Below are positions 56,771-64,000 of a DNA stretch of 64,000 nucleotides, one piece after another (within the stretch, counting starts at the first letter, position 1; every line of letters begins with the position of its first letter). Location of the stretch: contig JAEMBT020000009.1 of assembly GCA_018873245.2 (NCBI GenBank), forward strand, positions 62,001-126,000, written 5' to 3'. The notes below the pieces were generated by a model. It was not told where the DNA came from. It worked only from the letters and a program-made list of their open reading frames with translations, and searched no databases. Position numbers and translations under genes: made by a program. Origin of the DNA: Archegozetes longisetosus (lineage: Eukaryota; Arthropoda; Arachnida; Sarcoptiformes; Trhypochthoniidae).

Positions 56771-58733
56771 ATGTGTGATAATCATAATAGTCTGTCTCTG
56801 TTATATTTATTGATTCACAGTTTGGTTGTTGTAATAATAGCAGAGAACCGAGAGATTCAAAATCATTGGAATGTGACTCAATGGTGGACGGAAAATCAAG
56901 ATTTTGACCACCAAGTCAATCATTTAGAGTTTATTAATAGTAGACAGCAAAGTTTGGTCTTCAAATATCATGTTCCCGATAAAGACGCCAGACCTGACTA
57001 TTACATACCATCAGATATTAATGAAAGTATAAACGATACTGAATTGATTGATTCACTTGAATCATATGATGGAAGCGATACAGTGATACCCAGAAGTTCG
57101 ACACAAAGTTTATTGGGTACTTTCTACAACTATTTCACTCGTGTCAGAAGCTATAGAGGAGACCGCAGGTATTACAAAGAAGTTAAGCGCAATTTGAGAA
57201 AAAAGTTTTTGGAGTTGGGTCTTGACACGGCTTTGCAGAGCTTTTGGCCTCCAGAAATTGTGAGTTATTCGCATAGTGTTTAATTATTGGTGACTGTCAT
57301 TTTATATTTAACGATAAGTTATTAATAATGATTTAATTAATTTTATTACTAATTAATAAATATCTGAAGAGCAGATGTTATTTATGACGATTTATTAGAT
57401 ATTATGACCCCTGTCTCAAGGTAGCTTTCTTCAGCCTTTAAGAAAGATCATACTCATATTTTGACATTTTCCTAAAATTTGTCAATAGAAAGACTAATAC
57501 GAGATCAAACTCTACAATTGTTAGACTTAAATTGTTATTCTAAGTCCTTACTGTATATTAAAAGTTTCAAATGAGTGCATTGCTAGAATTCTTTTGTTTG
57601 ATTATCTCTGATAAACTGAAGCGCCAATTTCGCTCTGGAGATAAGGCACATAACATAATTGGTGTTTGGCCAGGAACTTATCGGAGAACTAGTCGCGACC
57701 AAATCATAATAATAGGTGCACATTATGATACTGTGAGGTCATCTCCTGGAGTTGACGACAACGGATCGGGTTGTGCGGCTGTGCTCGAAATCGCTAAGTT
57801 AATTACACAAAATAACTGCAAACTCGACAAAACTGTAATGTTTGTACTTTTTGATATGGAAGAAGACGTGCGTAAAGATAATGATTGAAATTCTTTCCTT
57901 TGGTGCAATTATTTTGATTCATGTTAGTATTCGTTCAATTTTAGGGACTCAAAGGTAGTAAACACTTCGTTAAAGACTTCTTAATTCCAGTGGAAGTTAA
58001 TAAAAATGGCGCTAAGGTTTTGGGCGCAATTATAATGGACATGATTTTGGAACATGACACTACTCTCAATAGTCAATCTTTAGGACCGATTGCAGTAAAT
58101 AATATTTTAAGCTACTCTTTACTCATAAGTGATACAGACATTTGAATATGAAGCTTTTAATTATAAAGTATACTGTTTAGCAGCAAGTCAATAGTTCAGT
58201 TACTCGTATTAGCTATATTTTGACAATGGATAATTTACTTTTAATACAATTATTGTTTTATAATGCAATATTTGAAGAGTGTTCTACCAGAGTGGTCACA
58301 AAGCATCAAAAATAATGGATATCGTGGAGATTTCGCCGCTATTTGGGCCCGAAAAGACGTAGACACACAACTATATCAAAAGCTTAAGAAGAATTGGATG
58401 AATAAAAGCAAATACAAGTTATCACTAATGGATCCATCAATACCTAAGCTGGGATTAGAAATAGATGCGAAATATGATAGATATCGAAAATACGAGACAT
58501 TCATGCGATCAGATCACGCTTCGTTCTGGTATCCAACTCAAAGAGATCTTTCATTCAATGCTATACTCATCACGGATTTAGGTCCGTGGAGGAGGAATAT
58601 CAAGTCTAGTTATCATAAATCAAGTGATGACACCAGAAATATTAATCAAAGCAATCTATTATTCATGAAGAATACAGTCGATAGCATTACGAATACTATC
58701 TTAGACTTGGCTAATGGAAAGTGTTTCAAGTAA
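56771..58733 (+). CDS. Secreted M28 zinc metallopeptidase
   Basis: Exons 56771-57259, 57622-57867, 57945-58094 and 58278-58733, all phase 0, encode 446 residues. The N-terminus has a signal-like helix (LLYLLIHSLVVVIIA). The M28 two-zinc centre is complete: His196 in GAHYDTV, bridging Asp207 in GVDDNGSG, catalytic Glu243 and metal Glu244 in FVLFDMEED, Asp277 in AIIMDM, His375 in RSDHASFWY. Typical partner blocks KAHNIIGVWPGTYR, GLKGSKHFVKDFL and NGYRGDFAAIWAR are present. It ends DLANGKCFK, so no anchor. Expected activity: aminopeptidase or carboxypeptidase-like peptide hydrolysis outside the cell. The acceptors of exons 2 and 4 were chosen by frame and are less certain than the rest. Confidence 0.88.
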
Positions 58734-59317
58734 TGTCAATCAAGTAATTTCAATACTCAATCTAGTACTGGCTCCTTAATAAGCTTTGGTGACAACCTTC
58801 TGTCAAGATCTATATCAGTCTGAACAGTTAGGCACGTGCGCTTCCTTTAACTCATTGGTTTGATTCATACTTTTGACTACACTTTCAAATCTTTAACTTT
58901 CAGTTAACACATTTATGATTAAATTTGTCATTTCAATTATTATAATCATAATGTTGTTTTATATTCTTATATCAAGTTATCAAAAAGAGTCTCACATCGA
59001 ATTCAATCCAAACTTAAGTGATCGCTTAAGGTTAAACACAAGTTTGAATAATTGTTAATTGTCACAAATCTTATACAAATTTACACAGCATTCAATTGGG
59101 CTGTGGAATGAAGTTTGTAAGAAGCTTTAGTTATTTAATACTTTTGAGTCATTTTAAAGCGCATGTGCTTCTTATCAAAAATTACAGATTTTTTAAAAAC
59201 CGGGTATTTATTGCAAAATGTTAAAAAATATATTAAATGAAATTAGATAGTAGCTTTATTAGTAATAATAATAATAACATATGTGAATGAACACAAAAAT
59301 TGGTGGTACAACTGATT
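58734..59317. other. Intergenic, no gene seen
   Basis: 3' region of the peptidase gene; AT-rich. Confidence 0.4.
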
Positions 59318-59489
59318 CCTCAAACCAACTCTTATTGACTGTTAACTCGATTCTATCATTATTTGTCAATAATTGAAGTAATAGTTGCAATTCATTTCAT
59401 TAATTTGTCCTCAATTTTGTAGTTGTTTTTGTATCATTAATAACATTTTTTCAACTAATAAATAGGTTTCTAAAAATAGTCAAAAATGT
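59318..59489. repeat. Left copy of 172-bp inverted repeat
   Basis: Essentially identical, in inverted orientation, to 63829-64000: the block with CAAACCAACTCTTATTGACT at the left end matches the last bases of the window. Confidence 0.9.
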
Positions 59490-59703
59490 ATCGAAAATTA
59501 TTTCTAAATTTGATATAATAGTTAAAACGTTGTTTTATTGAATGATTGGTGTTCCGTTGGAAAAGAAATTAGTAATAGGTATAAAAGAATGTCATGCTGG
59601 ACATGCCATCGATTATGACAGAAATCATTTTTAATGCATTAGCTGCAATCAATTTCATCAAATATTGATTGTATGCGAACGGATTCGATGATCGATATGA
59701 ATG

Positions 59704-60635
59704 AGTCTAAAGGAAAAGGGCAAACTTTGGTTTGTAACTGGGCAGGGCGATTTTAGATCACCAATATACCCCCTTGGGTAGTCTCGTAATGTTACAAAAT
59801 ACTAAGTCTTAATTATGTATAGATTAGGAATAAAATAATTTTTTGTTACTTTTTTTTTATAATGCAGTCTATGGAGAAATCGAAGTTTTCAAAAAATGAT
59901 TTGACCTCCTTACCCCCTTGCGAACGAGATCAGACTTATACTATATTGAAGGGGAACACTTGAATTTATTTTTTGAGCAAATATCGAGAGGGGATTCTAA
60001 CTCTGACCCACCGAACTGATCGAGCAAAGTTGGTCCATGCTTTCTGTATAATTCAAATTACAGTTATAGTGTTGTTGACCAATCACTGTTAAAAATTCTA
60101 TAGTAAATGTTAATAAATAATATAACCACACGTAAACGTTTAGTGAATTTCAAACTGTAACAAAAAACTATGTAATTTTGGATAGTATGTATACAAAATA
60201 TTTATATGTAGGTATACTGTTTATTAATATTTACTATAGAATTTTTAACAGTGATTGGTCAACAACACTATAACTGTAATTTGAATTATACAGAAAGCAT
60301 GGACCAACTTTGCTCGATCAGTTCGGTGGGTCAGAGTTAGAATCCCCTCTCGATATTTGCTCAAAAAATAAATTCAAGTGTTCCCCTTCAATATAGTATA
60401 AGTCTGATCTCGTTCGCAAGGGGGTAAGGAGGTCAAATCATTTTTTGAAAACTTCGATTTCTCCATAGACTCCATTATAAAAAAGTAACAAAACATTCTT
60501 TTATTCCTAAACTATACATAATTAAGATTTAATATTTTGTCACATTATGAGACTACCCAAGGGTGTATATTGGTGATCTAAAATCGCCCCGCCCAGTTAC
60601 AAGTCAAAGTTTCTCCTTCTCCTTTAATGAAACTC
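59704..60635. mobile_element. Foldback element, ~415-bp arms
   Basis: Arms 59704-60120 and 60222-60635 are nearly identical reverse complements (for example GTAACTGGGCAGGGCGATTT versus AAATCGCCCCGCCCAGTTAC). The loop of about 100 bp is AT-rich and carries no frame. The few differences suggest a recent insertion. Confidence 0.9.
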
Positions 60636-61125
60636 AACCTTTTATAACGGGTTCGTATAAATCAAACATTTTATTTATTGATGACTACATTGAAAATAGT
60701 TATTCACTTATTGTGTTCATCAAAAGACAATTCATACTTTGATTGGGCAAAAATGCTTCAAAAGTGAATGTTAGAAAAAAAGTAAAACAATTTGAGTGAA
60801 AGTTGTTTGAGCTTGCTAACGATTCAAAACTCTGTTTCTCATAGTTTAATACTGATGAAGACATTTATCTCTACGGTTGCGAACAATGCTTTGCCAGAGT
60901 AGTTCAATTGAAACAAGGAAGCCAAAAAATTTCAATCAGTGTTGTCACCGATTTCCTTCAGGTTTAAACGAGAAATGAAGAGCGAAGGTCGAAGCAGAAG
61001 ATGGTCTCCACCTAAGGAGTTGATCGATTGGCTACTAGTTTTTGCTATGGGAGACCTGATAAGACCTGAGATCGAGTAATCACTTAATTATTTGGTTATA
61101 AATAGCTTTTTGAATCTTATGTTCT
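60636..61125. other. Spacer, possible gene-fragment traces
   Basis: A basic frame at about 60972-61060 (RFKREMKSEGRSRRWSPPKE) resembles an RS-rich segment but has no exon borders I can defend. Confidence 0.25.
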
Positions 61126-61800
61126 TACAGGGGTTACTACGAAAGTTTTGTCGCATAAGAAAACTATACGACCCCTCAATGATTTAAGTTAATAAATTTT
61201 ATATAAATTCATTCATTTTACGAAACCAATCGTCAAAACATTTTAATCACATTCAGTCTTGAGGATATTTAATTCCATTTTCTATGGGTTTGTCAAAAAT
61301 TTGATGCAAAAAGTGTTCAAAGCTTGACTACTCATAAATGCTCGAGAAGAATTTGATGGGATACTAGTGCATAAAATTTGAATATATGCTTTATGTGTTA
61401 TTAAGTCTCATGTTTGACTTCTTCGAACATTTATCGAACAGCGTTGATGTCTTCCAGGGACTGCACCTGAAGTTACATTAGCTCGCAGGTTAACTTTAAA
61501 TTAGACGGTTTGAAGGACTGTATCTCCACAAGCATTTTACAACTTTTCATAGAATTTGGATTTATTTAAACCTCTTTAGTAGTTACATAAAATGTTCACT
61601 CGAAAATTCCATCAGTTCAAATGGCAAAATCCAAGAGAGCAGCAAAATTTAAATTAATGTAACTCGAGAACGACAAAAGATATTTCAATAAAATTTGGAA
61701 GCAATAGAACGCAGATGTTATACTTCATTTTTTGTTAATTCAAATCATTGAGGGGTGTTTAGTATTCGCATACGACAAAATTTTCGTAGTACCCCATGTA
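61126..61800. mobile_element. Mariner-type MITE (675 bp)
   Basis: Inverted ends of about 65 bp: TACAGGGGTTACTACGAAAG versus CTTTCGTAGTACCCCATGTA-like right end, continuing through GTTTTGTCG and the CCCCTCAATGATTT block. The TA borders and TAC(A)GGGG start recall the mariner at 621. No transposase remains. Confidence 0.75.
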
Positions 61801-62149
61801 TATTAAACTAAATAATCATGTTAGAAGGTGTCAAAAATCTGTCGCAAACGAATGGATAGATTTATAACGAGGAAAATTTTCAGAGAAGAGTCGACAGACA
61901 ACACGTGATTCTCCGACCCCTGAAAAACATTTTGATAATTAGTAATCAAATGGAAAGTGTGAAATATCTGTGTATGACTGATAGTTTTAGTGCTGACCCA
62001 TAACGTCAAAGAAACGCACTGCTACCCGCAAGAAGTCTGTTAGCGCGTAAAGAAATGTATAAACATGTTTAATTAGTTTCTAGTCATTCACTTTTGACTA
62101 CATATTTATCAAATGATAAGCATAAGAAATTCTTTAATTCCTGTTTTAA

Positions 62150-62420
62150 GGTAATCGTTCTATATTTTCGCGAAAAACACAATCTCCGTCAAGTTCTTCC
62201 GATTTCAATCCTAAACGTTCGTACAGAGGAATTCATGACCCAGTCTGCGGTGAAGGTCTGTCTCTCCACGATATAAGCAACGCCAAAGTTGAGGCCGTTA
62301 TTTGAGGCGATGGATTAGATGTACTAGAAGTAGTGGTAATGGTTGTCGTAGTCGTAGTAATAGCAGAGATAAAAGCCATAGCCGAAGTACCCGATAGACT
62401 TAAAGTCTACTGAAAGCGAG
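62150..62420 (+). pseudogene. Possible SR splicing-factor (tra2-like) fragment
   Basis: One frame reads REKHNLRQV, similar to the first helix of RRM proteins of the Tra2 type. A second reads HDISNAKVEAVI, and a third reads RSSGNGCRSRSNSRDKSHSR, an RS domain, ending at a stop. Pieces lie in order but in different frames, so if real it is a decayed copy. Weak evidence. Confidence 0.25.
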
Positions 62421-63662
62421 TGATGGCGAAAGATTAGAATTGATTGCCTCCCAATCTAAACTTCAAGTAGACCATTGCTCAATTTTATTCGTTTGTTCCG
62501 TTGATTCTGTCTCTCTTTGAAATCACTTTTGATTTGAAGCTGCTATCTTTGAGTTAATAAGAAGTAAACTTTTCCAGAGTTGAAATATTAATTATTTCCA
62601 ATAAGTAACTATTGCTCGATTCCCAAATTAGGTAAAACTTTCTCAATCAAAGGAATAGGCTTTAAGCCAGCCCATTGATTAATTGGGGAGTTCGACTTAA
62701 TTCAATAATAGATTAGATTATGACAAGCTTAACTGAATCTTTGATTTCATCTAAAAGCTCTTTTAGGCTTGCAAAGTCATAAGAATTCAGAATATTTTCT
62801 ATAAAGTTTTTACCCATTTGCGAGTAATTTGACTCAAATCTGCAGATATTTTAGTCCATGTTGACAGCTATTCTTTAAACAATTTTGATATTTTTCAATA
62901 AAATTATTGGTCAATATTTCAACAAGTTGTTACTTACTAATTCTGACATTGAGGGGTAAAGAATCGATACAAAAAACAAAACTCGAAACTACTATCAGTT
63001 TATGATTCGAAGAGAGAACAATTGACTCATTCAAGCGAAGCATCACATTGAAAAAAGGAAGAAAACCGAGAGAAATCTTAAAGCTACAATAAACAAAATA
63101 ATAGATGAAGGAGAAAAAGATAAGAATACGCCGAGAATTTAAGATTTTGATTCGAGTCCGCAATGGTGTAGAAGTCATGATTGATTTTTATTTTGATAAT
63201 GAGAAGCCATTTCGAACACATTAACACCCGTGATGATTTAATCAAACAAAAGGAAGGAGTCGTGAAGAAGCGAATGGATGGCAAAAGACTAACAAAACTA
63301 ATGAAAATAATTGGTTATAAATAAAGTTAGAACTAGCCATTGCTGCGAGCAGGATTCCTATTGTAAGTGTTTAGCAAACACTTGAATATCATAGTATAAG
63401 TACGATTTTTCGGTTATACTTGGATTTAGCTGCCGTCTCCAATCTCGATGAAAGTCACATATCTTATATATATTAGTCTCTTGAATTGAATAGTGAAGGC
63501 CCCATGTTGCGATGACAAACCGTTTGAGAGATATAGTATAAACACCTAACCGAATGTGACATTCTAAGATGACCAGCCAATTAAGAGAAAATCGAAAGTG
63601 TATTAGGTATAAATAGATGTATATTAGTAACATCATCATATCCCAATCGACTTAGCGTAGTG

Positions 63663-63681
63663 GTTAGGTTAGGTTAGGTTT
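63663..63681. repeat. Interstitial (TTAGG)3-like repeat
   Basis: Three and a half units of the arthropod telomere motif TTAGG. Too short to be a telomere. Confidence 0.6.
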
Positions 63682-63828
63682 GATTGGGTTTTTATTATCT
63701 ATCTTAAAAACAGTTTATCGTCGCAACTTCGGACCTTCACCATTCGATTTTTCAGCCTAAAATATATATTATATGTAATTTTCGTTTAGATCGCGCACGG
63801 GAACTAAATGGAAGTACCCCCTAATCAT

Positions 63829-64000
63829 CGAAACTTTTTGACTATTTTTAGAAACCTATTTATTAGTTGAAAAAATGTTATTAATGATACAAAAACAACT
63901 ACAAAATTGAGGACAAATTAATGAAATGAATTGCAACTATTACTTCAATTATTGACAAATAATGATAGAATCGAGTTAACAGTCAATAAGAGTTGGTTTG
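63829..64000. repeat. Right copy of 172-bp inverted repeat, cut by window end
   Basis: Reverse complement of 59318-59489 with almost no differences; the match runs into the window border, so the repeat is longer than seen. Confidence 0.9.

Larger units (their letters stand above)
61801..63828. other. Non-coding stretch with possible SR-protein relic
   Basis: No intact gene. The SR-like fragment at 62150-62420 and a TTAGG triplet at 63663-63681 are listed separately. A lysine-rich frame at about 63040-63107 (KTERNLKATINKIIDEGEKD) is unexplained. Confidence 0.35.

Noticed and set aside
59318-64000. Large virus-like DNA transposon (Polinton type)
   Set aside because: No polymerase, integrase, protease or capsid frame is visible; only the inverted repeats suggested it.

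Overview
The window is eukaryotic nuclear DNA, AT-rich, with intron-containing genes on both strands and many short DNA-transposon relics. The protein-coding content is animal. The combination of short introns, a chymotrypsin-like protease, a secreted leucine-rich-repeat protein of a kind common in chelicerates, and an arthropod-type TTAGG microsatellite suggests an arthropod, probably a mite or another chelicerate. The species assignment is inference. I see no bacterial operons, no CRISPR array and no virus-derived coding region.

Layout. Positions 1-7.4 kb are a repeat-rich zone: a broken fatty-acid elongase exon interrupted by a mariner remnant and by a large inverted-repeat element, plus further foldback elements, one of them with a clear 10-bp target duplication. 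From 7.96 to 13.5 kb lie a serine protease (-) and, divergent from it, an LRR protein (+) whose 3.3-kb intron holds a non-autonomous Helitron. From 15.2 to 31.7 kb lies a large (-) gene, the p140Cap/SRCIN1 (AIP3-domain) homologue, with about 17 coding exons, an apparent alternative first exon, and a small secreted-protein gene nested on the other strand. CUL2 (-) runs 35.9-39.3 kb, EXTL3 (-) 44.1-48.1 kb and a gamma-glutamyltransferase (-) 49.5-52.3 kb. An M28 metallopeptidase (+) runs 56.8-58.7 kb. The last 5 kb is again repeat territory: a 930-bp foldback, a mariner-type MITE and a 172-bp inverted repeat whose two copies lie 4.3 kb apart, the second running off the window end.

How the genes relate. 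The host genes are unlinked housekeeping or signalling functions: ubiquitin ligase scaffold, heparan sulfate polymerisation, glutathione turnover, Src/cytoskeleton adaptor. There is no operon-like logic. I reconstructed splice junctions by hand. Phases close in every gene except two neighbouring exons of SRCIN1.

Two themes deserve attention. First, single-base losses in A runs break the frame of otherwise well conserved genes at three places. Together with a heavily indel-ridden second copy of two repeats at 6.2-7.2 kb, this suggests homopolymer or indel error in the assembly. Second, the density of long inverted-repeat (foldback) elements is high, including a nearly loopless 740-bp palindrome and long-range inverted arms that enclose the protease and the first LRR exon.
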